Assembly: GCA_002449845.1 (NCBI GenBank)
Contig: DJXW01000016.1
Span: 1 to 64,000 of the forward strand
Direction of reading: 5' to 3'
DNA: 64,000 bases
Source of the DNA: Prevotella sp. UBA6994
GTDB lineage: Bacteria; Bacteroidota; Bacteroidia; Bacteroidales; Bacteroidaceae
Shown: positions 7,066 to 16,204 of the stretch, in pieces
Numbering within the stretch: position 1 is the stretch's first letter
How the letters are laid out: each line of letters begins with the position of its first letter
Made by a program: the position numbers and the translations under genes
The notes under the pieces: model-generated
The model's database searches: none
What the model saw: the letters and a program-made list of their open reading frames with translations, nothing else
What the model was told of the DNA's origin: nothing

Positions 7066-8982
7066 TCATTTAAAAACCTGTTTCAATTCATCAAGATTGA
7101 TAGGAGCATCAACGATGGAGCCATCTACACCCACAAGCACCGACTCAGGCAAAGAACAAAGACCAAAAGACTGGATGATAGGGTTGTCCCATCCATTGGG
7201 AGCAAGGAGGTTTGTCCAATTCATCTGATACTTCTCTATATTTTCACGCCATAGTTTAGGATATTGGTTGATGGCAATGCTGATAATCTTCAATTCTGGA
7301 TGTTTTTTATGCAACTCACGCAGGTATTCTATTTGTTTGGTACTATAGTTGTTATTGTCCCAGAAATGAAGCAAAACAGGTTTCCCAGCGGTATATTCTT
7401 TCAGTTGATGAAGCACATTGTCTTTGTCTAACAACTCAGCATCAGGACAAGGTTTACCAGGACTTCGCTTCTCCCATCCCTCCACATATTGACGTACGGG
7501 AGCCATCAGAGGATGTTGGTTATAGGCATATTGTTCACTCAAATAGGAACGTAGCACATTTATAGGCAATTCACCATAAACCTGACGGATGATATAGGCA
7601 GAAAGTAAATGATCACGATTAGCACGTACCATCTGCATGATGGAATCCATCTTCCAATTTCTCTTCAAATCCCAGAAACGAGGCAGACTGTCTGCAAGCA
7701 ATTGGTTTTGACGACTTCCCTTCAATGTTCCTTTCAAGAGATTGATGGTCAAATCTTTATCATCGACAGCAAACTGAGTTTGCTTTTCCTTTTCACACCC
7801 TTTAGTATATAATAATACCATTTCGTCTTTCGGCAACGTAAGCGTAAAGTCAAAACGACCATTCTTTACGGGGTATTCACCTAAATCTTCATGTTGAGCG
7901 TAGCGAGAAAGATGAACCGTTTTAGCATCAGCAGGTGCAACACCCTTTACTTTCATGGTCATGGGCTTGCCCGTATTCATCATCAACGTGCTAAAATGCA
8001 GCATTTTCGTCTTCTGTCCAAAACTTATCTCCCCACTATTTACATATCCTTCAGAATGAACAGAGTCATTAGGCTCAAAGTTATGGGTCTTTTGGTAAAA
8101 GGAATAACATGTGAAAGCCAACAATTGTTGCAAACCCTTTTGATTGGTTTCGTCGATAAGAGGCTGAACACAATTGATCAATTCACTATACTGTTCCTGA
8201 GTCAGTTTTTCAGGATAGTTAGCGCTCAATTTATGCAGGACCACGGCAGCCGCATTGCGTCCGTTCCATCCCTCATGTTTGAAGATGTCGCATGTACGCT
8301 TCACCTTCGCTATCAGCTCATCGTAGGTTTGTGCTTGCTGAACAGCCATTTCGGGCAGTTTCTTTTCAATTCTTTGTTGGTAAGGAGCCACAAACGGTGC
8401 ATTTGTAGGTTTATATCCGTGATATTCGTCTATTGTACCATGCGTTACAATTTGGTCAGTATTGATGATAGAATCATGAACGACGGTTTGTTCCCACGTC
8501 ATGATAAACAAACGACGTTGATTATTGGGCTCCTCAAAGAGAATAAGCCTCACGTTTTCCTCGGGTTTGAGAGGATATTCACGACTGTTCACCCAATTGC
8601 GTTCCTTACCAGAATAGGATATCTTGAATGCCTGCACCAACGGGTCGTTTTCCTTGGCATCGTGGCAATACACCTCAACGGCTTCGCCTGCATAATCCTG
8701 GAATCCCCTAAAGAATGCCGTCAAGTGTAAGGGGAACAACTTGGCAGGGTCGGAAACTTGCGAGAGATCGGTAGTCCATACTTCTGCAAAGGAAAAAGAC
8801 CTCCAGTAGTCTTTATTCGAATCTCCAGGATACACCTTTGTTGGTTGTACATGATGTTCACCCGATGTACTGAATGCAGTAAGCAAATCGTGCATTTTCT
8901 GTGAACCCGATTGAGCCTTAACCGTGCTGAACGGAAAAAGTAGGCAAACAAGTAATAGTACAAAAAATAAGTTATTCTTCAT
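7066..8982 (-). CDS. Secreted protein with C-terminal thioredoxin-like (TlpA-type) fold lacking CxxC
   Basis: Started at MKNNLFFVLLLVCLLFPFST, a clear signal peptide cleaved after VKA, giving about 638 residues; the frame is open upstream but would overlap the previous gene by a further 84 bp. Most of the protein (about 25-480) is of unrecognised family. The last 130 residues look like a TlpA/AhpC thioredoxin fold (GKPCPDAELL, KPVLLHFWDNNNYSTKQIEY, PELKIISIAI). The usual WCxxC redox motif is replaced by WDNNNY, so disulfide chemistry is unlikely. The start overlaps the end of the membrane-protein gene by 11 nt, so it is translated with the sigma operon. Periplasmic or surface location is expected. 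Confidence 0.7.
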   Translation of the reverse strand: MKNNLFFVLLLVCLLFPFSTVKAQSGSQKMHDLLTAFSTSGEHHVQPTKVYPGDSNKDYWRSFSFAEVWTTDLSQVSDPAKLFPLHLTAFFRGFQDYAGEAVEVYCHDAKENDPLVQAFKISYSGKERNWVNSREYPLKPEENVRLILFEEPNNQRRLFIMTWEQTVVHDSIINTDQIVTHGTIDEYHGYKPTNAPFVAPYQQRIEKKLPEMAVQQAQTYDELIAKVKRTCDIFKHEGWNGRNAAAVVLHKLSANYPEKLTQEQYSELINCVQPLIDETNQKGLQQLLAFTCYSFYQKTHNFEPNDSVHSEGYVNSGEISFGQKTKMLHFSTLMMNTGKPMTMKVKGVAPADAKTVHLSRYAQHEDLGEYPVKNGRFDFTLTLPKDEMVLLYTKGCEKEKQTQFAVDDKDLTINLLKGTLKGSRQNQLLADSLPRFWDLKRNWKMDSIMQMVRANRDHLLSAYIIRQVYGELPINVLRSYLSEQYAYNQHPLMAPVRQYVEGWEKRSPGKPCPDAELLDKDNVLHQLKEYTAGKPVLLHFWDNNNYSTKQIEYLRELHKKHPELKIISIAINQYPKLWRENIEKYQMNWTNLLAPNGWDNPIIQSFGLCSLPESVLVGVDGSIVDAPINLDELKQVFK

Positions 8983-9595
8983 AATTGTTGATGGTTTGAG
9001 GGTTAATGGAATGCGCCTCTTGCGGTTTATCATCATCGCTGATGCGCTGAAGGATATACTGGTCAACGATTCGCTGCAGTCGTTCGTCTGCCTGTATCAC
9101 CTTATTGATTCTTTCTATATAGAGACTTTCGTCCACTTGGGCAAGTTCTTGCTCTATCTTATCAATGTAATAATCCAAGCTATCCACATGAGATACTGAA
9201 GCAGTGCTGGTTTCCTTCCCCTCTGTATTCTTGGGTAAGGTAATCCGTTTAGAAGTTTTTTTGTCATTTACCTTTGCCGTCAAGACTTTTGTAGGAAATG
9301 ATTCTTGTTCTTGTTGTGGAGTAGCCACTTGAGGAACGTTTGATTTCTTGACAACCGTGGAAGTAACCTCATGTTTCTGTTGCTCTTTTGACGGAACCAC
9401 CATCATCAAGACGATAGCTACAGATGCGGCAACAGCCAAGAGAGACACGACGGAAGATATTGGTCGTTTGCGTTTGGGCGGTTCAATGTCTTGCATCACC
9501 CTATCGAAGAAATCAGATGAAACTTGCGGTTTCGTTCTCCGTTCTTCCTTTCGGCGTAAAGCCTCACGAATATCATTATCTTTCAGTTGGTTCAT
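8972..9595 (-). CDS. Single-pass membrane protein, putative anti-sigma partner
   Basis: A 207-residue protein with a basic cytoplasmic N-terminus (1-44), one transmembrane segment at about 46-68 (ISSVVSLLAVAASVAIVLMM) and a periplasmic tail rich in K, T and E ending in helical repeats. It starts inside the stop of the ECF sigma gene (4-nt overlap, 9592-9595), so the two are translationally coupled. Topology and position match anti-sigma factors or sigma-regulating membrane proteins, but there is no recognisable FecR or zinc anti-sigma domain. The function is therefore inferred from context. Confidence 0.65.
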   Translation of the reverse strand: MNQLKDNDIREALRRKEERRTKPQVSSDFFDRVMQDIEPPKRKRPISSVVSLLAVAASVAIVLMMVVPSKEQQKHEVTSTVVKKSNVPQVATPQQEQESFPTKVLTAKVNDKKTSKRITLPKNTEGKETSTASVSHVDSLDYYIDKIEQELAQVDESLYIERINKVIQADERLQRIVDQYILQRISDDDKPQEAHSINPQTINNYEE

Positions 9596-10146
9596 TTTTC
9601 TTTTTGTTTAATCATTATCAGTAGTTTCTTTCTGATTCGGTGGAGCCTTGTAGCCAGAGCATTAGGCTCTACGTCCATGATAAAGGCGATTTCTCGCAAG
9701 GGCAAATCATCATAATAATAAAGATTTATCAACATCTGTTCATCAGGATTCAAAGAGTTAATGGCTTCTTCCATCCTTTCGATTCGTTCTTCCTTTCCCG
9801 TTGACAACTCATCATCTAACACCTCACTCTCTATGAGAGATTCGTCTGTAGCCAGAATGCAATATCTCTTCCGACGGTTCAAGAAGTTGAGCGACTCGTG
9901 ATAGGCAATACGGCAAAGCCACGTATAAAATGAAGAGCGTCCATCAAACGACGAAAGCGACCGATAAGCCTTAACGAAAGAATCTTGAGCCAAGTCTTCC
10001 GCATCAGAAATATTGTCCACCATCCTATGGGTGAAATCAATAATGTCTTGCGAATAACGATTGACGAAATAGCCAAACTCTTCTCGTCTTCCATCAAGTA
10101 TTCGCTTGATACGCTTACGCTCGTCTATGTTTATCATCTCTTTCAT
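9592..10146 (-). CDS. ECF-type RNA polymerase sigma factor
   Basis: A 184-residue sigma-70 family protein of the extracytoplasmic-function group. Region 2 lies at about 24-95 (DAEDLAQDSFVKAYRSL, then FYTWLCRIAYHESLNFLNRR) and region 4 at about 125-180 (LNPDEQMLINLYYYDDLPLR, then ANALATRLHRIRKKL). Regions 1 and 3 are missing, as is usual for ECF factors. It is the first gene of a three-gene operon with a membrane partner and a secreted protein. A 10-bp-phased CCTAGGAA array lies 75 bp upstream and may be part of its control region. Confidence 0.9.
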   Translation of the reverse strand: MKEMINIDERKRIKRILDGRREEFGYFVNRYSQDIIDFTHRMVDNISDAEDLAQDSFVKAYRSLSSFDGRSSFYTWLCRIAYHESLNFLNRRKRYCILATDESLIESEVLDDELSTGKEERIERMEEAINSLNPDEQMLINLYYYDDLPLREIAFIMDVEPNALATRLHRIRKKLLIMIKQKEK

Positions 10147-10220
10147 TCTATACTATAGACAAGGAAAAATGAAAATATTACATGGAAAGAAGAAATTTTT
10201 AGGAGAGATTTTTAGAAAAT

Positions 10221-10268
10221 CCTAGGAATACCTAGGAAACCCTAGGAAATCCTAGGGAATCCTATAGC
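10221..10268. repeat. 10-bp tandem repeat array, CCTAGGAAnn
   Basis: Four exact-period copies of CCTAGGAAWN/CCTAGGGAAT (10221-10260) are followed by a partial CCTATAGC. Each unit has the 6-bp palindrome CCTAGG, and the spacing is one helical turn. It lies between the ECF sigma start (10146) and the end of the DUF4421 gene (10277), and could be an operator or part of a terminator region. Confidence 0.85.
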
Positions 10269-10276
10269 GCTAAAGC

Positions 10277-11392
10277 CTATTTCTTTTTCTTATGGGTTCT
10301 GTGGCGGTTTCCAAAATTGAAGCCAAAGTAGATATTAAGATTGCCAAATGTGCTGTTCGTAGAAAATTGACTCTTACTATAATTATATGTGTGCAAGATG
10401 GCACTCATGCCAGCATAATACTTGGTGTTGTTCCATACGATACCGAAACGGCCAATACCATCAATGTTAAGGCTGTTGAAAGAGAAATCCCTGAATGAAA
10501 AGCGTTTGTACTCTTTCTCTCCCACAGAACGCTTATTGCCCAAGGCTAATGACAATGAAGCACCAAACAACCAATCTCTGGCAAACACCCAATTATACGC
10601 ATATCCAGCAGAGATGGAAATATCCGTATAATTGACCGTTGCTGATTGAAGCATCTGCTCTTCGGGCGGAGCCTCCAATCCCATGCGTTCGTTGATGAGA
10701 GTCATCAAACGCTTTGCATCCAGATTGATATTGTGCCGAGTGTAGCTGAATCCCATCAAATAAGAACCAGCACTTTTTCTTTGGCAAGTGCTTTGACTAA
10801 AAGCAGCGGGATAAGAGAATTTCTTGTGATTGAAGATGTAATACACATTCAGTCCTTTGATGCTTGCCTCAAAACCATCAAACTCCAAGTCTTCCATGAC
10901 ATCTGTATTGACATCCTCTCCCAAGTACAACGACCTAATCTTATAGTTGTTTCCCGTCTTGCGGTAATGAATGTCAATACCCACTTGGTTGCTGTAAATG
11001 CTAAAGTCAAAGTCTTGCTTGTTTTTCCCATCGGAAAGGTGAGAGAAGTCAATTGTATAACCGAGAACAATCCATCTCCATCCCACGTACGGTCCAAACT
11101 TGGTGCTCAACTTGGGAGTGAGACGAATGGAATTGCCCCTTTCATCCTTGAACCAATACGACTCATACGTATTGGTGTTTTGCAGCATAACGGTGTAATT
11201 GTATCGCTGATCTTCAATGTAATTGGAATCTACCCTACTGAACTCTTTCACCACCTCATACGCCTTTTCCCAGAATGACATCTTTGGAGCAGGTGGTGTC
11301 TGAATACTATCTAACCGTGGAATAGAATCGCTTTGTGCAAACGTTTCCATCGTCATAAACATTAAGATAGTAGTCAACAATAATTTAATCAT
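10277..11392 (-). CDS. DUF4421 family outer-membrane protein
   Basis: A 371-residue protein with a signal peptide (MIKLLLTTILMFMTMETFAQ) followed by about 340 residues of alternating aromatic and polar beta strands ending with a phenylalanine strand (NLNIYFGFNFGNRHRTHKKKK). This is typical of a Bacteroidetes outer-membrane beta barrel of the DUF4421 family, whose function is unknown. It is the last gene downstream of the uronate genes and lies 31 bp from the Gfo/Idh/MocA gene, but its connection to uronate use is only positional. Confidence 0.75.
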   Translation of the reverse strand: MIKLLLTTILMFMTMETFAQSDSIPRLDSIQTPPAPKMSFWEKAYEVVKEFSRVDSNYIEDQRYNYTVMLQNTNTYESYWFKDERGNSIRLTPKLSTKFGPYVGWRWIVLGYTIDFSHLSDGKNKQDFDFSIYSNQVGIDIHYRKTGNNYKIRSLYLGEDVNTDVMEDLEFDGFEASIKGLNVYYIFNHKKFSYPAAFSQSTCQRKSAGSYLMGFSYTRHNINLDAKRLMTLINERMGLEAPPEEQMLQSATVNYTDISISAGYAYNWVFARDWLFGASLSLALGNKRSVGEKEYKRFSFRDFSFNSLNIDGIGRFGIVWNNTKYYAGMSAILHTYNYSKSQFSTNSTFGNLNIYFGFNFGNRHRTHKKKK

Positions 11393-11423
11393 TCAGTAAC
11401 GTATCACAAATACAACAAACAGT

Positions 11424-12404
11424 TTAGATTTTACCTAATATCCTATCCATCACCCAATTTACCGGAGTAGCACTCACGCTGTTACACGTACAAAGACCAA
11501 AGCCCTGCAAATCTTCTATGACAGAGCGAATCAATGGCAACTGCACGTATGACGGGTTTTCCACTTCGATACTGGTGGTGCCCTCGGAAGTCATCAAGTG
11601 AATAGGTGCATAATTAAATACGGAGAAAGACACTATACCCTTCTCCCCGACAATGTCTATGCAATCTTCTTGTGCGCTCTCATGCCCCACGAAACACCAA
11701 CTGCCACTTCCCACAAGTCCATTCTCAAACTTGAAGCATGCACTCACGGTATCTTCCACATCATACAGATGCGCTCTGTTGGAATAATATCCATGTGCCT
11801 TAACGATAACGCCAAAGAAATGTTGTAATAAATCCAATTGGTGGGCAGCCATATCGTAGAAATAGCCACCACCTGCAATCTCCGCATTCAGTCTCCAGGG
11901 AAGATTTTCCTTGTCATAATCCATTTCCCGAGGTGGAACAGAGTAACGAATGTTCACATCGATAATAGTACCAAGAATCCCTTTGTCGATGATACTTTTC
12001 ACCTTTTGGAAATAAGGTAAGTAACGACGGTAATAAGCAACGTAACACGGAACTCCCGTTTGTTCGCTGATATAGTTAACTCTTACACAATCATCGTAGT
12101 TAGATGCCAACGGCTTTTCCACATAGACCGGCTTTCCCGCTCTCATTGCCATGATAGCAAACGTAGCGTGACTACTGGGAGGCGTAGCGATGTAAATGGC
12201 ATTGACATCTGGGTCGTCTATCAATTCTTGTGCATCCGTGTACCATTTCGGTACATGGTGGCGTTCTGCGTAGGAGCGTGCTCTCGCCTCGCTCCTACTC
12301 ATCACCGCCTCAATATGTGAACCATTGACATCATTGAATGCAGGTCCCGACTTGATTTCGGTTACTTCTCCACATCCAATAAATCCCCAACTGATTAACT
12401 TCAT
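11424..12404 (-). CDS. Gfo/Idh/MocA family NAD(P)-dependent oxidoreductase
   Basis: A 326-residue sugar or sugar-acid dehydrogenase. The N-terminal Rossmann motif GFIGCGEV is at residues 7-14, and the family EKP signature (VYVEKPLA) is at about 92-99. The C-terminal domain contains GGGYFYDMAAHQLDLLQHFF, the usual substrate-side helix with a conserved histidine. It lies 12 bp downstream of the SDR mannonate oxidoreductase and is probably co-transcribed with uxuA, so the substrate may be a uronate, aldonate or related sugar. The precise substrate cannot be read from sequence. Confidence 0.85.
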   Translation of the reverse strand: MKLISWGFIGCGEVTEIKSGPAFNDVNGSHIEAVMSRSEARARSYAERHHVPKWYTDAQELIDDPDVNAIYIATPPSSHATFAIMAMRAGKPVYVEKPLASNYDDCVRVNYISEQTGVPCYVAYYRRYLPYFQKVKSIIDKGILGTIIDVNIRYSVPPREMDYDKENLPWRLNAEIAGGGYFYDMAAHQLDLLQHFFGVIVKAHGYYSNRAHLYDVEDTVSACFKFENGLVGSGSWCFVGHESAQEDCIDIVGEKGIVSFSVFNYAPIHLMTSEGTTSIEVENPSYVQLPLIRSVIEDLQGFGLCTCNSVSATPVNWVMDRILGKI

Positions 12405-12416
12405 CTTTTACTTTAT

Positions 12417-13229
12417 TTACATGGCGAAGCAATTGAAGCCACCATCAACCACAGCCACCGTACCCGTAACAAACTTTGCCGCATCGCTCATCAGGTAATG
12501 AATGGTTCCGCACAACTCTTCCGGTTCTCCCATTCTTCCAAATGGTGTTTGGCGAACCACGTCTTGGCCACGTTGTGTAAACGTTCCGTCGGGATTGGTC
12601 AGTAATGCACGATTCTGCTCCGTAATAAAGAATCCGGGCGCAATGGCATTTACACGAATGCCCTCACCGAATTTCTTGGCGCATTCAGTAGCCATGTAAG
12701 CCGTAAAGTTAGAAATGCCCGCCTTGGCAGCAGCATATCCGCACACCCTTGTCATTGGGCGGAATGCAGCCATGGAAGAGAAATTGATGATGCTACCCTT
12801 ACCCTGCTCTACCATAGGTTTCAAGAACACCTGTGTGGGAATCACCGTACCTGTAAGGTTCAATGACAACACTTTCTGGAACTCATCCGGATTCAGGTCG
12901 AAGAAATTTTGGTCTGGTCCGATGGTAGCACCTTTCATGTTTCCACCAGCTGCATTGAGCAACGTATCCACTTTGCCATATTTCTCAATCACGTTGTCAC
13001 ATACTTTCTGCATAGAAGCCTGGTCGAGTACGTCACCTTTCATGAAGTCACAGCAACCACCAGCCTTGATGATGTCTTCCACAATAGCCTTTCCAACATC
13101 CTCTTTGCGACCAATGATGATTACCTTGGCTCCGTTTAATGCCAGATACTTGGCAATTGCACGTCCCAACACACCTGTTCCACCCGTAATGACTACGGTA
13201 TAATCTTTGATATTAAATAAGTCTTTCAT
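12417..13229 (-). CDS. SDR-family mannonate oxidoreductase (fructuronate reductase)
   Basis: A 270-residue short-chain dehydrogenase. The nucleotide-binding motif TGGTGVLGRAIA is at about 15-26, the NAAG motif at about 92-95 (LNAAGGN), and the catalytic Ser with YAAAK (SSMAAFRPMTRVCGYAAAK) at about 150-170. This SDR type next to uxuA is the usual Bacteroidetes D-mannonate oxidoreductase: it reduces fructuronate to mannonate with NADH and replaces the unrelated E. coli UxuB. Distance to uxuA is 22 bp. A general SDR of another specificity is possible, but the context is strong. Confidence 0.85.
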   Translation of the reverse strand: MKDLFNIKDYTVVITGGTGVLGRAIAKYLALNGAKVIIIGRKEDVGKAIVEDIIKAGGCCDFMKGDVLDQASMQKVCDNVIEKYGKVDTLLNAAGGNMKGATIGPDQNFFDLNPDEFQKVLSLNLTGTVIPTQVFLKPMVEQGKGSIINFSSMAAFRPMTRVCGYAAAKAGISNFTAYMATECAKKFGEGIRVNAIAPGFFITEQNRALLTNPDGTFTQRGQDVVRQTPFGRMGEPEELCGTIHYLMSDAAKFVTGTVAVVDGGFNCFAM

Positions 13230-13251
13230 TCAAATGATAAATTATATAATG

Positions 13252-14472
13252 TTAATCGTAAAATCCTGGTTGATGATATTCAATGCCCAACTCCCTATCT
13301 ACCGTTGCCAAGATGCCTTGCACCTGTCCCAAGGCAAACATTCTGCCCAAGAAACTGTATCCGGCATTATACCCACGATTCTCGTCGCCGAGCATCGTCA
13401 TACCGTGGTCAACACGCATGGGAAGTTTGGGATTTACTTTCTCGAAGATACGAGCCAATTCTATGAGGTCTGCCCTTCCGCCCAAATGACTTGCTTCGGT
13501 AAAGTCGCCATTCGGGAAGATGTGGCATGAACGCATGTGGACAAACCATGTACGTTCAGCATACTTGTTTGCCAACTTCAAGATATCGTTGTGTCCTCCC
13601 GCAGAGAGAGAACCGGCACAGAAGGTCAAGCCATTATGAGGATTGTCAACTGCATGTAAGAACCAATCGATGTCTTCGTCACACGTTACGATACGCGGGA
13701 GACCAAGAATAGGGAAAGGTGGGTCGTCTGGATGAACGCACATATACATACCATACTCCTCACACGTAGGCATGATTGCCGAGAGGAAGTATTTCATGTT
13801 CTCACGCAATTGCTCTTTGGTTACACCTTTATATAATAATAGTAGCTCACGGAACAATTCCACGGGGCGTTCCTCGTCTTCCTTGATATTGCCGCTAACG
13901 AATCCTTGCGTCTTCACGATGATGTTTTCCACCAACTTTCTGTCATCGTCAGTCGTCATGGTTTCTTTCAGTTGTGCCACTTCGCCTAAAATGTCACGAT
14001 TGAGTCTTTTTCCAAAAGCATCCCAATCTTTATCTGCTCCCTCTCTCTTCAAGATGTGCATGTCGAAATAAGCAAATTCAGCAAAGCTAAAGTAAAGATT
14101 CGACGAACCATTGGGATTCTCATGCAACAAGTCGGTACGTGCCCAATCGAGCACAGGCATGAAATTGTAACAAATAGTATGAATACCCTCCAAAGAAAGG
14201 TTTTTCAAACTCTCCTTATAATTCTCTATCAGTTGGTCACGGTCTGCGCCGCCGTACTTGATGCTTTCCGATACGGGCAAACTTTCCACCACGCTCCATC
14301 TCATGCCATAGCTTTCGATATATTCTCTCAGGTCTCTGATTTGCTCTCGTTGCCAAACCTCACCATTAGGTACGTCGTGAAGAGCAGTTACGATACCTTC
14401 CACACCGATTTGCCTGAGCATGTCAAGCGTAATCTTGTCTTTTTTTCCAAACCATCTCCAAGTCTTTTCCAT
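13252..14472 (-). CDS. uxuA: Mannonate dehydratase
   Basis: A 406-residue protein with UxuA features from end to end: start MEKTWRWFGKKDKITLDMLR, metal-site segments VHPDDPPFPILGLPR and HMRSCH, and VDHGMTMLGDE near the C-terminus. It dehydrates D-mannonate to 2-keto-3-deoxygluconate in glucuronate/galacturonate breakdown. The length matches family members (about 395-410). It heads an operon with the SDR and Gfo/Idh/MocA genes. A minus-strand -7 box (TACCTTTG, complement at 14501-14508) lies about 30 bp upstream of the start, with a TTTG 22 nt further up. Confidence 0.95.
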   Translation of the reverse strand: MEKTWRWFGKKDKITLDMLRQIGVEGIVTALHDVPNGEVWQREQIRDLREYIESYGMRWSVVESLPVSESIKYGGADRDQLIENYKESLKNLSLEGIHTICYNFMPVLDWARTDLLHENPNGSSNLYFSFAEFAYFDMHILKREGADKDWDAFGKRLNRDILGEVAQLKETMTTDDDRKLVENIIVKTQGFVSGNIKEDEERPVELFRELLLLYKGVTKEQLRENMKYFLSAIMPTCEEYGMYMCVHPDDPPFPILGLPRIVTCDEDIDWFLHAVDNPHNGLTFCAGSLSAGGHNDILKLANKYAERTWFVHMRSCHIFPNGDFTEASHLGGRADLIELARIFEKVNPKLPMRVDHGMTMLGDENRGYNAGYSFLGRMFALGQVQGILATVDRELGIEYHQPGFYD

Positions 14473-14565
14473 ATTACAGTTGATAATTATTAATCTTATG
14501 CAAAGGTATTAAAAAAAAAGCAACTTCCTCCAAATTTATACAATATTTTAGAATAAGTAAAACAT

Positions 14566-15744
14566 TTATTTACTCTTTACTTCAAAAGGCAATGTTCCAT
14601 CATTGGGGGCAGGGACGATACCCAGAAGTTTACAAATCAAAGAGTATATGTTTACGTTGGGGAAATGTGGTGTTTGCAAGTGGTAAACATCAGGTCCAAC
14701 AGCCCTAAAGATAGCATGCATGTCTTGCAAGTTTGGATCATAGCCATGCGTACCGCCTGCTTCAATCTTATCATCATATATCACATAGCCCACATCGGGC
14801 ATTACCACCACGTCGCCAACCCGTGAATTTTTGCCGTAATGCAAGTATTCGGGAACGTCTTCTTTCATCCAAACTCTCACGTGGTCAACGTTTTGCAACG
14901 CCTTCAGAATCTTTTTTGCACATCCTTTCTTAGCATATATGTTGGCTGGAGTATTGCCTTCTACGCTCTCAAACCAATTTTTCTCCAAGTATTTGGTCAC
15001 ATCTACCACATGCGTCTCATACACCCACGTCATTCCGTGGTCAGAGAGTACAATGAGATTCACCTCGTTGGCAAGTCCCAAAAACTGTATTCCCTCATAC
15101 AAATACTTGATGAGCGAATCAACTTTCATCACAGCCTGACGGGTTTGAACACTATGCGGACCATATTTATGACCACTTTTATCTGGCTCATTCATATAAG
15201 CCATAATCAATTCGGGACGTTCATTCTCCGATTTTCTCAACTGTTCCAAAACGCCATCCATACGTTCCTTGAAGGTGAGACGTGGCTTTTTGTCGTACTC
15301 ATAATAAACATCGGGATACATTCCCTGAATGTTCACATCCGAGCCTGGCCAATAAAACACGGCTGTCTTTAATCCCTGCTTCTTGGCAGTAATCCATATC
15401 GGTTCACCACCGTAATACTTGGGATTCATTTTTTGCTCTGTATTTTTCAACGAAAAATGCTCTTTCGTCTCAGTATCATAAAAGGAATTGGCTATGATAC
15501 CATGATGATCGGGATACAAACCCGTAGCTAACGTATAATGATTGGGAAAGGTCTTGGATGGAAAAGAGGGTATCAATCCCGATTCCACACCATGTTCAGC
15601 CATGTAATCAAGCATGGGAGTGGAATACATAGATGGATAATCCCATCTGAAACCATCAAGCGAAACCACTACAGTAGTATGTTTACCATACACAGATAGA
15701 TAACATACTACCAACATCAACAATACACAAAATTTCTTTTTCAT
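14566..15744 (-). CDS. Secreted nucleotide pyrophosphatase/phosphodiesterase (NPP family)
   Basis: A 392-residue protein of the alkaline-phosphatase superfamily. A signal peptide (MKKKFCVLLMLVVCYLSVYG) is followed by metal ligand D30 (VSLDGF), nucleophile T65 (SFPSKTFPNHYTLATG), a second metal set in NEPDKSGHKYG and SDHGMTW, and THGYD near the C-terminus. These are the NPP positions for cleaving phosphodiester or pyrophosphate bonds of nucleotides outside the cytoplasm. The gene has its own promoter on the minus strand about 350 bp upstream. The physiological substrate is unknown. Confidence 0.9.
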   Translation of the reverse strand: MKKKFCVLLMLVVCYLSVYGKHTTVVVSLDGFRWDYPSMYSTPMLDYMAEHGVESGLIPSFPSKTFPNHYTLATGLYPDHHGIIANSFYDTETKEHFSLKNTEQKMNPKYYGGEPIWITAKKQGLKTAVFYWPGSDVNIQGMYPDVYYEYDKKPRLTFKERMDGVLEQLRKSENERPELIMAYMNEPDKSGHKYGPHSVQTRQAVMKVDSLIKYLYEGIQFLGLANEVNLIVLSDHGMTWVYETHVVDVTKYLEKNWFESVEGNTPANIYAKKGCAKKILKALQNVDHVRVWMKEDVPEYLHYGKNSRVGDVVVMPDVGYVIYDDKIEAGGTHGYDPNLQDMHAIFRAVGPDVYHLQTPHFPNVNIYSLICKLLGIVPAPNDGTLPFEVKSK

Positions 15745-16204
15745 GACAAAATCATTTTAATTACTTATCTTAATTACTTTTATTTCTGTCAAAGAATAAC
15801 GCAAACTATTCGTTTACACTTTGTGTTCATTGAATCAATCATCTGAAGTTTGCACTGTTATTTTAAACGTCACTATTTTATATTGATTATCAATTCTTTC
15901 AATGAAAGATTCAATGTCATTTTTTTCTTTTTGACAGATTCAATTCTCAAAGAACGGTTTAAACCTTTTCGTTAACATAAACCATCATGGCATTTGCTTT
16001 TGACGCTATCAAAGAACGATTACTCATTGATTATCACTAATTTCGTCGTTTTAAAACTTAAAAAGCACTACCATTTTACATTCTTGTACTCTTTTTTTCT
16101 ACAAAGATACATTTTTTTCAAAAAAAACGCAAAACAATAAAGGATTTTTCAAAAATTATTTGTATATTTGCAAAATCATAAAATTATTCATTATTTTTTA
16201 CGAT
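15745..16204. other. Divergent intergenic region with a long NPP leader and TCAAAGAAC words
   Basis: An AT-rich gap between the minus-strand NPP gene and the plus-strand AraC gene. A full minus-strand promoter (TTTG complement 16130-16133, 20 nt, TATCTTTG complement 16102-16109) predicts a leader of about 350 nt for NPP. Three copies of TCAAAGAA(y)(r) lie in that leader: 15789, 15947 and 16009. A plus-strand -7 box TATATTTG (16163-16170) would serve the AraC gene. No small gene is supported. Confidence 0.55.
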
